12,500 bases of DNA from positions 1 through 12,500 of the forward strand of contig JBHEPF010000134.1 of NCBI GenBank assembly GCA_046260445.1, written 5' to 3'. This DNA is from F2B08 sp046260445. GTDB taxonomy: Bacteria > Actinomycetota > Actinomycetes > Actinomycetales > Dermatophilaceae. A program made the translations under genes and the position numbers. Below are positions 1-6,812 of the stretch, piece by piece; the first letter of the stretch is position 1; each line of letters begins with the position of its first letter. The notes under the pieces are model-generated. The model was not told the DNA's origin, ran no database searches, and saw only the letters and a list, made by a program, of their open reading frames with translations.

Positions 1-1
1 G

Positions 2-286
2 GGCTGGGCGCTCGCGGACGAGGAGCTCGCAGCTGGCGTGCGCCCGGTGTGGGACGACCGGAGCGCGACGCGGGCCACCATGAACGTCACCGTGCACGCG
101 GCGGAGACGTCCGTCGAGACCCTCCTCGAGGAGCACCTTCCGCTGCTTCAGCGTGTCGCCGGAGAGGTTGAGCGCGGACTGATCGACGGGGGTAGGCCAG
201 ACCTCTCGTCGAGACCGCTCGCACACCGGGCTGACCTGCGAACTCGTCGCCGCTTCCGCTGCCACGGACACCCGGACAGGGGCTAG
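2..286 (+). CDS. IclR-family transcriptional regulator, C-terminal end (partial, possibly decayed)
   Basis: The frame is open from the left edge, so the 5' part lies outside the window. The first residues (GWALADEELAAGVR) and the segment TMNVTVHAAETSVETLLEEH followed by LPLLQRVAGEV match the end of the effector-binding domain of IclR/PcaR-type regulators, dimeric repressors or activators of catabolic genes. Family members usually have SIAxPV after the G(V/L)R; here GVR is followed directly by PVWDDRS. Four residues appear to be missing, while the next 13 residues keep the usual spacing to MNV. After GEVERGL the frame runs on for about 33 arginine-rich residues (residues RPDLSSRPLAHRADLRTRRR and beyond) that look non-coding, so the original stop may be lost. 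An in-frame ATG at 89 is not the true start. The family call is fairly sure; whether the gene works is doubtful. Confidence 0.6.
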   Translation, partial: GWALADEELAAGVRPVWDDRSATRATMNVTVHAAETSVETLLEEHLPLLQRVAGEVERGLIDGGRPDLSSRPLAHRADLRTRRRFRCHGHPDRG

Positions 287-342
287 CGTGACCGCTATCA
301 CAGCATCGACTCAGAGCAACCGACTCAAAGGGGAGTACGGCC

Positions 343-1455
343 ATGAGCCACCACAAGCAGGAGCATTCCGCCGCCGACGGTGAGGGGGAGGGGTTTCTGG
401 ACAAGGTGAAGGACTTCTTCACCGGTGGTGACGACGGCCGCAGCGGCAGAGATCACGCCGAGGACCTCGAACACGGCGAGCGCGGCGAGGACCTCGAGGG
501 CGCCGGCGGTCTCGAGGGCGGAGAGCGCGTCGACCGCGGGGAGAGCCTCGTCAGTCCCGAGGACGTGAGCGAGACCCCTCCGGAGCCGCGTGAGCCTCAT
601 CCCTCGGATCGGGTCGGTGAGCAGCCGATCGACGCGGCGGCCGACCCTGATGCCCCGCCGGCCACCGACCGCCCCATGAACGACAGCGGTGCCGACACCG
701 CCGGGTCGAGCGCGAGCGGGTGGGACGGCAGCGACGAGCCCCCGGAGCTCACCGTCCCGGAGAACGACGCGGTCCGAGCCCACACCGAGGCGACCTCCGA
801 GGATGGGAGGGACGACGCGGGTGAAGGCGGCTCATACGAGTCTCGCCACGGCAGCGGCGTCGACGACAGTGGTGTCCTCGCCGACGCCCCGCTCGAGGCG
901 GAGACCGGGGCCGAGACTGACACCGGCGCCCGCGCTGAGTCCGACACCGAGTCCAACACTGGTCGCCAGCAGCGCGAGTCCGAGGAGGCCCGCGAGGACG
1001 AGGAGCGCCGGGAGCGCGGGGAGGAGTTCGCCCGCGAGCACGACCCCGAGACGCACGACGTCGAGGCCGGGGATGAGTTCCGCCAGCGCGGCGACTGGAC
1101 CGCCGACGAGCACGGCGGCCCGCAGATCCAGGAGCCCGACGGCACCATCCACGACCCCGGCACCCCCGAGGCAGAGGCCGCCCAGGAGCAGTCGGAGCAG
1201 GCCGATGTCGCAAGCGGCGCGACCGGGCCCGAAGAGTCCGACCCCGAAGAGGTCCGCGACGGCGGCCACGGCTGGGGGTCGGCCGCTCCCATCGAGGGAG
1301 GCGCCATGCCGGCCGGCCACCCCGTCAAGGCCTGGCACGACACGATGACGTTCGTCATGCCCGGTGAGGACGGCTACTCCGCCGACCCGCATGAGTGGTT
1401 CGTCGACGACGAGGCCGCTCGCCGCGCCGGGTTCCGCCACGCGCACGGCGGCTGA
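343..1455 (+). CDS. Acidic, probably disordered protein with sunset-like C-terminal domain
   Basis: This encodes 370 aa. The ATG has a strong ribosome binding site, AAAGGGGAG at 327-335, 7 bases upstream; a TAGCGT -10-like box at 284-289 could give a leader of about 45 bases. Residues 15-29 (EGFLDKVKDFFTGG) could form a short amphipathic helix. Residues 30-310 are dominated by Glu, Asp, Gly, Ser and Arg, with no membrane segment or cysteine, and look intrinsically disordered. One stretch near 187-206 repeats ET/DT/ES pairs and another near 210-232 is a charged E/R run. Residues 311-367 look folded: GWGSAAPIEGG, HPVKAWHDTMTFVMPGEDGY, HEWFVDDEAARRAGFR. The spacing (VK, then a Y in PGxxxY, then W/V-F with EAA and AGFR) resembles the actinobacterial sunset domain, but KGN is replaced by KAW. 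No enzymatic function can be assigned. Cytoplasmic location is inferred from the absence of a signal peptide. Confidence 0.82.
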   Translation: MSHHKQEHSAADGEGEGFLDKVKDFFTGGDDGRSGRDHAEDLEHGERGEDLEGAGGLEGGERVDRGESLVSPEDVSETPPEPREPHPSDRVGEQPIDAAADPDAPPATDRPMNDSGADTAGSSASGWDGSDEPPELTVPENDAVRAHTEATSEDGRDDAGEGGSYESRHGSGVDDSGVLADAPLEAETGAETDTGARAESDTESNTGRQQRESEEAREDEERRERGEEFAREHDPETHDVEAGDEFRQRGDWTADEHGGPQIQEPDGTIHDPGTPEAEAAQEQSEQADVASGATGPEESDPEEVRDGGHGWGSAAPIEGGAMPAGHPVKAWHDTMTFVMPGEDGYSADPHEWFVDDEAARRAGFRHAHGG

Positions 1456-1496
1456 CCGCTCACCGACGACCCCACCGCCACCTCGCCCACCCTCAA

Positions 1497-1538
1497 GGTC
1501 GTGCCAACCGCGCGCTCAGGCGCGCGGCTGGCACGACC
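1497..1538. terminator. Strong hairpin, probable bidirectional terminator
   Basis: A 19-base left arm (1497-1515) and 19-base right arm (1520-1538) pair with one mismatch around the 4-base loop TCAG. It lies between the 3' ends of the convergent genes ending at 1455 (+) and 1580 (-). Neither side has a T-run, as is common for actinobacterial terminators, so termination is inferred from stability and position. Confidence 0.75.
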
Positions 1539-1579
1539 GGAGCCGAGAGCGGCAGGCTCGGCCCCTGGACGGCTGGGGC

Positions 1580-1936
1580 TCAGCCCTCGCGGTTGATCTC
1601 GGGGTCGACCGACAGGACGTCCTCGATCTCGCGGACCGCGTCCAACCCGCCCGCCGCATACGCCTGCCAGTCCCGGCTCTGGTCCGCGCGGAGCTCGACC
1701 TCCGCCCGCCACTGCCGGCCGAGGTCTGCCACCAGGTCGGCCGCACTCCGCTCGCCGCGGCGAAGCCCGCGAGCCAGGGCGCCGAGGGCAGCGGCCCGGC
1801 CCTCGTGGAACTTGTAGGCAGGGAACGACCCGCCGTCGCGGGCGATGGCGCACGCCGAGGACGCGCCGGCGAGAACCGTCATCGACTCCACTGCGGCCAC
1901 GCGGTTCCGATGGACGTGCTCGGTCAGGAAGGACAC
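1580..1936 (-). CDS. Conserved-looking hypothetical protein, about 118 aa
   Basis: I do not recognise a named family. The protein is soluble-looking and mostly helical, with no signal peptide or membrane segment. It begins MSFLTEHVHRNRVAAVESMT, then has a small-residue stretch with one cysteine (LAGASSACAIARDGG), the motif FPAYKFHEGRAAALG, and a C-terminal half of charged helices (about residues 65-118). GTG codons occur at 1939 and 1936. I prefer 1936 because TATCCT at 1948-1943 lies exactly 6 bases upstream, the same leaderless layout as two other genes here; no good Shine-Dalgarno is present. That -10 box lies inside the 1945-1962 palindrome, so transcription is probably repressor-controlled. 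The gene stands alone, with a terminator after it and a divergent membrane-protein gene upstream. Codon use is typical of the window. Confidence 0.75.
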   Translation of the reverse strand: MSFLTEHVHRNRVAAVESMTVLAGASSACAIARDGGSFPAYKFHEGRAAALGALARGLRRGERSAADLVADLGRQWRAEVELRADQSRDWQAYAAGGLDAVREIEDVLSVDPEINREG

Positions 1937-1942
1937 CACTCA

Positions 1943-1948
1943 AGGATA
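1943..1948 (-). promoter_or_regulatory. -10 box of the 118-aa hypothetical gene
   Basis: On the minus strand TATCCT is followed by TGAGTG and then the GTG at 1936. The TANNNT-N6-start layout suggests a leaderless transcript. I see no convincing -35 hexamer about 17 bases upstream. Confidence 0.5.
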
Positions 1949-1962
1949 CCCCCAAGGGTATC
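1945..1962. promoter_or_regulatory. Palindromic operator candidate, CsoR-family-like
   Basis: A perfect inverted repeat, GATACCC-CCAA-GGGTATC, in an intergenic region between divergent genes. It covers part of the -10 box of the minus-strand gene and the spacer upstream of it, the usual place for a repressor site. The TACCC...GGGTA form resembles sites reported for CsoR/CstR-type (copper or persulfide sensing) repressors. The regulator itself is not encoded in this window. A short RNA hairpin is less likely if the transcript is leaderless. Confidence 0.5.
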
Positions 1963-2004
1963 TGGCGCTGGCCAGTCCACCCGAATCCCCGGCCGGGGCA
2001 GGAG

Positions 2005-2010
2005 TAGCGT
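2005..2010 (+). promoter_or_regulatory. -10 box of the four-helix membrane protein gene
   Basis: TAGCGT is followed by 6 bases (GGGAGC) and then the GTG start at 2017, so the transcript probably begins at or next to the start codon. The GGGAG before the GTG is too close to act as a normal Shine-Dalgarno. Confidence 0.5.
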
Positions 2011-2016
2011 GGGAGC

Positions 2017-2496
2017 GTGGACAGTGCACCGTCCCCGGCCCCTCCCAGGGCGAGCAGCTGGGCCCTGGTGGGCGCACTTGCCTTCTGGGGCGTGGGCGCG
2101 GTCGGTGGGGGTATCGGGCTGGCCGGATCTCCCGACGGCTCGGCGCTCGGCATCGACCCGGACGTGCTCGAGGGCACTGCGTTCCCGGACTTCCGCATAC
2201 CCGGCCTGCTTCTCCTTGCACTCGGCGTGGCGGCACTGGCTGCAGCGGCCGGTGTCGCACGGGCGACCCGGCGGCACCTCCTCACAAGACCGCTGGCCTG
2301 GTTCGTCCTCCTCGTCGCGGTGGGCATCAACGCCTGGATCTTCGGCGAGATGGCAGTCCTGTGGGGAGCGGTCGCCGAGCTGCCGGCAGAGGACCAGCGG
2401 TTCTACTACGGGTTCTGGGTCACCTACGGGCTCTTCTCGCTGGTGATCGGGGCCCTCGCCGTGCGGGTGACGCGCACCCGTCTCGCAAAGGGCTAG
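2017..2496 (+). CDS. Four-helix integral membrane protein of unknown function
   Basis: This encodes 159 aa and I recognise no named family. Hydrophobic segments lie near residues 14-36, 61-82, 93-118 and 131-151. Between the first two is a polar loop with DPDVLEGTAFPDF. The short N-terminus is Pro/Ala/Ser-rich and the C-terminus is basic (RVTRTRLAKG), which places both ends inside by the positive-inside rule with four helices. GTG at 2017 is chosen for the TAGCGT-N6-GTG layout. The gene diverges from the 118-aa hypothetical. After the TAG at 2494-2496 the same frame remains coding-like for another 32 codons (see 2500-2592), and AAAGGG at 2488-2492 overlaps its last codons. It could be an auxiliary or stress-related membrane protein, but nothing in the sequence decides this. 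Confidence 0.72.
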   Translation: MDSAPSPAPPRASSWALVGALAFWGVGAVGGGIGLAGSPDGSALGIDPDVLEGTAFPDFRIPGLLLLALGVAALAAAAGVARATRRHLLTRPLAWFVLLVAVGINAWIFGEMAVLWGAVAELPAEDQRFYYGFWVTYGLFSLVIGALAVRVTRTRLAKG

Positions 2497-2499
2497 CCC

Positions 2500-2592
2500 A
2501 TCACCGACGAGGACGTCGACTCCGAGCAGATCGAGATCGACTTCCAGCAGGGTCCGGTCGAGTACGAGATCGAGGGCAGCTTCACCCGCTGA
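2500..2592 (+). other. Coding-like 30-codon acidic tail or small ORF without a standard start
   Basis: In the same frame as the upstream membrane protein, after its TAG stop, 30 sense codons run to a TGA at 2590-2592. The peptide begins ITDEDVDSEQ and ends EYEIEGSFTR; it has ten acidic residues and one basic. Of the 30 codons, 29 end in G or C, like real genes here. There is no ATG, GTG, TTG or CTG in frame after the stop. An AAAGGG at 2487-2492 lies 7 bases before the ATC at 2500, as a ribosome binding site would. Possible readings are a small gene whose ATG mutated to ATC or that initiates at AUC, read-through of the TAG to a 191-residue protein, or a sequencing error at the TAG. Confidence 0.45.
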
Positions 2593-2633
2593 GCGGACAC
2601 CTGCGCCCGGCAGTGACGGCGCCCGCGGTGTGG

Positions 2634-2639
2634 CAGGGT
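2634..2639 (+). promoter_or_regulatory. Possible -10 box of the ion-channel gene
   Basis: CAGGGT lies 7 bases before the ATG at 2647. No Shine-Dalgarno of useful strength is placed before that ATG, so a leaderless start is plausible. The first base departs from TANNNT, so support is weak. The bases 2593-2633 show no other feature. Confidence 0.3.
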
Positions 2640-2646
2640 CGGGTGC

Positions 2647-3555
2647 ATGACCTGGCTGCTGAGCATCGCGGGCGCCGTCCTCATCGGGGTGGCGCTGCTC
2701 GACATCTTCCGCACCCTCTGGCATCCCCGCGGCCTCGGTGGGGTCGCCCGCGCGATCTTCACCGTGACGTGGCGGCTGACCCGGCCGCTGAGCCGCGGGA
2801 GTCGCTCCTCCGAGCTGTCGGGGCCGCTGGCGCTCGTCATCACAGTGACGGTCTGGACCGCCATGGTCGTCCTCGGCTGGGCCCTGATCTACCTGCCACA
2901 CCTGCCCGAGGGTTTCAACTACAGCAGCTCTCTGGACCCGGCGCGATCGTCGGGACTCGTCGCTGCGATCTACATCTCGTTCGTGTTCGTCGCCACGCTC
3001 GGGCTCGGTGACATCGTTCCCGAGGCGTCGTGGCTGCGCCTGCTGGTGCCACTCCAGGCTCTCGTCGGGTTCGTGCTCCTCACCGCCGCGATCTCCTGGA
3101 TCCTGCAGCTCTACCCGGCCCTCGGGCGTCGCAGGGCGCTCGCCCGCCGTCTGTCAGCGCTGGCCTGCGCGCAGACCCGAGAGGTCGTCTCGAGCGGCGA
3201 GGTCAGCGTCGCGGCGAGCCTGCTGGACGGTGTGACCGAGGGCGTCATCCAGGTGCAGGTGGACCTGCTGCAGTATGGCGAGTCCTACTTCTTCCGGGAG
3301 GAGCGGGCCGCCAACTCCCTCGCGGCGACGAGTGGCGTCCTCCTCGACCTCATCGACGCCGGTCGAGCGGCCAGCTCACCGGAGGTACGCCATGCCGCAG
3401 AGGTGCTCAATACGGCTGTCGACGATCTCAGCACGGCGGTGGCGACCCAGTACCCGCACCTCGATGACAACGCCGCTGACGACCCGGTGGCCGTCATGGG
3501 CGCCTTCGCCCGGGACCACCAGCACGAGCCGATCCGCTTCGCCGACGGACCCTGA
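2647..3555 (+). CDS. Two-helix potassium-channel-family protein
   Basis: This encodes 302 aa and is probably an ion-selective pore in the cytoplasmic membrane (Ion_trans_2 fold). Helix 1 is near residues 2-22, a second helix near 58-83, a re-entrant pore helix near 103-116, the filter-like ATLGLGDIVP at 116-125, and a final helix near 127-155. The filter position reads TLGLGD instead of TVGYGD: Thr, both Gly and Asp are kept, but the Tyr is Leu. K+ selectivity is therefore inferred from the fold, not shown. After residue 155 comes a cytoplasmic domain of about 145 aa, largely helical (ALARRLSALACAQTREVVSS, then EGVIQVQVDLLQYGESYFFR), with no recognisable RCK or cyclic-nucleotide-binding signature. 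The stop is one base from the stop of the convergent YetF-like gene. Confidence 0.8.
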   Translation: MTWLLSIAGAVLIGVALLDIFRTLWHPRGLGGVARAIFTVTWRLTRPLSRGSRSSELSGPLALVITVTVWTAMVVLGWALIYLPHLPEGFNYSSSLDPARSSGLVAAIYISFVFVATLGLGDIVPEASWLRLLVPLQALVGFVLLTAAISWILQLYPALGRRRALARRLSALACAQTREVVSSGEVSVAASLLDGVTEGVIQVQVDLLQYGESYFFREERAANSLAATSGVLLDLIDAGRAASSPEVRHAAEVLNTAVDDLSTAVATQYPHLDDNAADDPVAVMGAFARDHQHEPIRFADGP

Positions 3556-3556
3556 G

Positions 3557-4072
3557 TCAGCCGGGCCACTCCGGCACCTCGGTGAGGGCGTGCCCGTCAC
3601 CGACCGCCGATTCGGGGATGACGCTGAGGCTCCCGTCCGGCTCGAGCACGACCGCGGCCACGGCGTCGAGGCCGCCACGTCCCGAGGACCGGATCGCCTG
3701 CATCACCTCGCCGGGAGTGAGTCGAGCCTTGGACAGCGCCTCCTCAATGACCCGCCCGTCCACGACGACGAGTGTGGGCTCGGCGTTGATGAACCGTCGC
3801 CCGCCCGGCAGCGACGTGGTCAGCCTGGTCACCAGCCACTGGGCACCGATGAGCAGCACCATGCCCGTGAGGGCATCGACATAGCTCATGTCCTTGCTCA
3901 GCACCGCGCTGGCGAGGATCGAGCCCAGGGCAACCGTGACGACCATGTCGAAGGCGTTGAGCTTGGCGAGCACCCGCTTGCCACCGAGGCGGAGCAGGAC
4001 CACGAGGGCGACATAGGAGGCTGCGCCGACCAGCGCAATGCGCAGCACCGCGGACCACGAGTCGAACCACAT
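3557..4072 (-). CDS. DUF421/YetF-family membrane protein
   Basis: This encodes 171 aa. Three N-terminal membrane segments (about residues 9-28, 40-58 and 67-83) include GGKR at 30-33 and NAFDMVVTVALGSILA at 39-54, both typical of YetF/YdfR proteins. A cytosolic domain follows: PTLVVVDGRVIEEALSKARL, then TPGEVMQAIRSSG, DAVAAVVLEPDGSLSVI at 136-152. In this family the soluble domain binds membrane-related partners, but the biochemical role is poorly known; a link to spore germination or stress has been described for some members. ATG at 4072 is preceded by AGAGGTGG about 8 bases upstream. It lies 125 bases downstream of the MMPL gene on the same strand and is more likely to have its own promoter, which I could not place with confidence. 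Confidence 0.87.
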   Translation of the reverse strand: MWFDSWSAVLRIALVGAASYVALVVLLRLGGKRVLAKLNAFDMVVTVALGSILASAVLSKDMSYVDALTGMVLLIGAQWLVTRLTTSLPGGRRFINAEPTLVVVDGRVIEEALSKARLTPGEVMQAIRSSGRGGLDAVAAVVLEPDGSLSVIPESAVGDGHALTEVPEWPG

Positions 4073-4189
4073 GCCTCAACCACCTCTCGTCGGCGAGGAC
4101 GTCGGCCCAGACCCCGCGATTCGTCCCACCATGGCAGATCAGGCAGGTCGGAGCGGCCCAACAGGTCGGGTCACAACGTGTGGGTGAAA

Positions 4190-4205
4190 CGGGGCCATCA
4201 CCCCG
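4190..4205 (-). terminator. Weak terminator candidate after the first MMPL gene
   Basis: Read on the minus strand, CGGGG-TGATGG-CCCCG is followed by TTTCAC. The stem is only 5 bp and overlaps the MMPL stop codon at 4198-4200. It could partly separate the MMPL operon from the YetF-like gene. The rest of the gap (4073-4189) shows no clear feature apart from that gene's Shine-Dalgarno. Confidence 0.3.
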
Positions 4206-6810
4206 CTGTGGTCACTCGCTGTCCCTCCGGTGAGGTGGCCTGGCCGTCGGCGGGAGCAGGCTCTGCGTCGGCTGACCCAGAGGCGACCCCGACGGGAGCC
4301 ACCCCCAGGGTGCGCTCGAGCTTGGCACCTTCGACGTCGACGTCGGGAAGGATGCGGTCGAGCCAGCGCGGGAGGTACCACGCCTTCTCGCCCAGGATCG
4401 ACATCGCCGCCGGAATGAGCGTCATCCGCACGAGGAATGCATCGACGAGGACGCCGAGCGCGAGACCGAGACCGATCGGGCGGACCATCGCCAGGTGTGC
4501 CCAGACGAAGCCGCCGAACACCGAGATCATGATGATCGCCGCGGCGGTGACGACGCGGGCGCTGTGGTTGAAGCCCGTGATGACGGCCGTTCGCGCGTCC
4601 TTGCCGTGGACGTGCTCCTCGCGCATCGCGGAGACGAGGAAGACCTGGTAGTCCATCGCGAGCCCGAAGAGGATGCCGATGAGCAGCGTCGGCAGGAACG
4701 AGATGATCGGCCCCGGCTCGTTGACCCCGAAGATCCAGGACAGGTGCCCGAGCTGGTACACGGCCACGATCGCGCCGAACGCGGCGATGATGCTGAGCAG
4801 GAACCCTCCGGTCGCGAGCAGCGGGATGACGATGGAGCGAAACACGAGGAGCAGGAGGATGAGCGACAGTCCGACGACGACGAGCAGATAGATCGGCAGG
4901 GCCTGCGCGAGCTGCTCGGAGATGTCGATGTTGGCGACCGTCATGCCGGTGAGGCCGATGTCCGCTCCGTGGTCTCTGCCGATGCCAGGGGCGTTGGCCG
5001 TGAGGCGCTCGACGAGCCACTCGGTCGCGGGGTCCGCGGGACCGTCGGAGGGCTGGAGCTGGAAGGCGAGGACGTCGCGGCGGTCGTTGACCCCGACCGG
5101 GACGACGTACTCCACTCCGGAGGTGTCCAGGAACTCCTCGCCGATGTCCGCCTGCTTCGTGAGCAGGGCCGTCTCGTCACCGGCCGGGATCGCCTCGTCG
5201 AGCTCGGCGACGACGATGAGGGGACCGCTCGCGCCGGCACCGAACTCTGTGCGCACCGTGTCGAAGGTCTGGTATGCCGCGGAGTCGGCCGGTTCGGACC
5301 CGCCGTCGGGCAGACCGAGGCGGATCTGGCCCGTGGGATAGCCGAGCCCGGCGACGATGGCGATGACGGCGGCGATCATCAGCCAGGGCCGGCGCTGCAC
5401 GAACGCCGCCCAGCCATGGTGGGTGTCCGCCTCACGCTGGTCCTGCTCCACGGTGTCGTGGAGGTCGCCCTGCGCCAGGGCCGCGCGCTTGCGCCTGGGG
5501 AGCACGCGCATACCCATGATCGACAGCACGGCGGGGGTGAGGGTGAGGGCGACGAGGACCGCGATGGCCACCGTCGCGGCGGCGACCAGACCCATGATGC
5601 CGAGGAACGGGATGCCGGTGATCGTCAAAGCGGCGAGCGCGATGATGACGGTGAGGCCGGCGAAGGTCACCGCGTTGCCGGACGTGCCGACCGAGAGCGC
5701 GATCGAGTCCCTGACCGTCATGCCGTGCATGAGCTGCTGCCGGTGCCGGTTGATGAGGAAGAGCGAGTAGTCGATGCCGACCGCCAGGCCCAGCATGAGC
5801 GCAAGGGCCGGGGTGATCGACTGCATCTCGAACAGTGACGACAACGCCAGGGCTCCGGCGAGGCCCACTCCCACGCCGACCAGCGCCATGAGGAGGGGAA
5901 GGCCGGCCGCGACGAGAGAGCCGAGCATGACGATGAGGACGATCGCGGCGACGACAAGACCGATGACCTCACCCGGGCCGAAGATGCTCGAGATGTCGGC
6001 GGTGAGCTCGGCGGAGAGGGTCGTCGGCACGCCCTGGGCCACGAGCTCGTCGGCGACCTGCTGGATCGCGTCCATGGTCTCCGGTGGGATGGAGCCGCCA
6101 ACGCCCTGGACGGAGATCTGGGTCATCGCCACGGTGTTCGCATCGTTGACCACGCGGAGTCCGTCGGAGAGAGCGGCCATGCGCTCGCCCGCGACCTGGG
6201 CTTTCTCGCCCGCCTCGAACTCGGCGCGACTGGCCTCGAGGTCGGCCTCGCCGGCCTCGATCTCGGCCAGACCCGCGTCGATGAGGACCTGCTGCTCGGC
6301 GGCCTGCTCAGGCGTGATGAGACCCGCCGCGAGGGCGGCGGCGAGCTGGCCCTGACCACCCTCGAACTCGGCGCGGCCCGCTGCGAGCTCCTGCTCGCCG
6401 CTCTCGAGCCGAGCGCGTCCGGACTCGAGCTCGGTCCGGCCCGCGTCGAGCTGGTCCGTCGAGCTGTCGATCTGCGCCTGCGTCTCGAACGGGTCGATGG
6501 CGATGACGTCGTCGATCTCGCTCCACGCCGCGATGGCGTCGGAGACCGCCGACCGCTGGGCGTCGGTGAAGCCGTCGTCGCTGCGGAACACTGCCGTCCC
6601 TGTCGTGCCGGCCGCCTCGGGGATCTCCGTCTTGAGGGTCTCCAGGACCGCCTCGAACCGGCTTCCCGGAATGGAGAACTCGTTCGCGAGCGGCTTGGCG
6701 AAGGCGAGCATGCCGGTCACGGTGAGCACGATGAGGGCGAGCCAGGCGCCGACGACCGGCCACGGTCGGCGCGCGCACCAGCGGCCGACGCGGTGCAGGA
6801 AGATGGCCAC
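4198..6810 (-). CDS. MMPL-family RND transporter with heptad-repeat coiled coil
   Basis: This encodes 870 aa, predicted to be a proton-driven exporter in the cytoplasmic membrane. The layout is the usual duplicated MMPL one: helix 1 (residues 19-38), a large extracytoplasmic domain (about 40-280), five helices (281-430), a cytosolic linker (435-470), helix 7 (475-492), a second extracytoplasmic domain (495-635) and the last five helices (637-805). The paired Asp-Tyr motifs of the proton relay are GIDYSLFL (D347, Y348) and AMDYQVFL (D720, Y721). Residues 119-206 form two runs of near-perfect heptads (LESGRAR, LESGEQE, LAAGRAE; IEAGEAD, LEASRAE) around a break at 158-175, so a helical hairpin projects outward. 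GTG at 6810 is chosen because it lies 2 bases after the TetR stop, with AAAGGA 8 bases upstream; the frame stays open further 5' but that overlaps TetR. It is the target gene of the TetR operon. Substrate unknown. Confidence 0.9.
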   Translation of the reverse strand: MAIFLHRVGRWCARRPWPVVGAWLALIVLTVTGMLAFAKPLANEFSIPGSRFEAVLETLKTEIPEAAGTTGTAVFRSDDGFTDAQRSAVSDAIAAWSEIDDVIAIDPFETQAQIDSSTDQLDAGRTELESGRARLESGEQELAAGRAEFEGGQGQLAAALAAGLITPEQAAEQQVLIDAGLAEIEAGEADLEASRAEFEAGEKAQVAGERMAALSDGLRVVNDANTVAMTQISVQGVGGSIPPETMDAIQQVADELVAQGVPTTLSAELTADISSIFGPGEVIGLVVAAIVLIVMLGSLVAAGLPLLMALVGVGVGLAGALALSSLFEMQSITPALALMLGLAVGIDYSLFLINRHRQQLMHGMTVRDSIALSVGTSGNAVTFAGLTVIIALAALTITGIPFLGIMGLVAAATVAIAVLVALTLTPAVLSIMGMRVLPRRKRAALAQGDLHDTVEQDQREADTHHGWAAFVQRRPWLMIAAVIAIVAGLGYPTGQIRLGLPDGGSEPADSAAYQTFDTVRTEFGAGASGPLIVVAELDEAIPAGDETALLTKQADIGEEFLDTSGVEYVVPVGVNDRRDVLAFQLQPSDGPADPATEWLVERLTANAPGIGRDHGADIGLTGMTVANIDISEQLAQALPIYLLVVVGLSLILLLLVFRSIVIPLLATGGFLLSIIAAFGAIVAVYQLGHLSWIFGVNEPGPIISFLPTLLIGILFGLAMDYQVFLVSAMREEHVHGKDARTAVITGFNHSARVVTAAAIIMISVFGGFVWAHLAMVRPIGLGLALGVLVDAFLVRMTLIPAAMSILGEKAWYLPRWLDRILPDVDVEGAKLERTLGVAPVGVASGSADAEPAPADGQATSPEGQRVTTAG

Positions 6811-6812
6811 GG

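Noticed and set aside
1845..3011. Long plus-strand frame covering the 2017-2496 and 2647 genes
   Set aside because: Arginine- and proline-rich composition and start inside another gene; the shorter frames have helices and GC-rich third positions.
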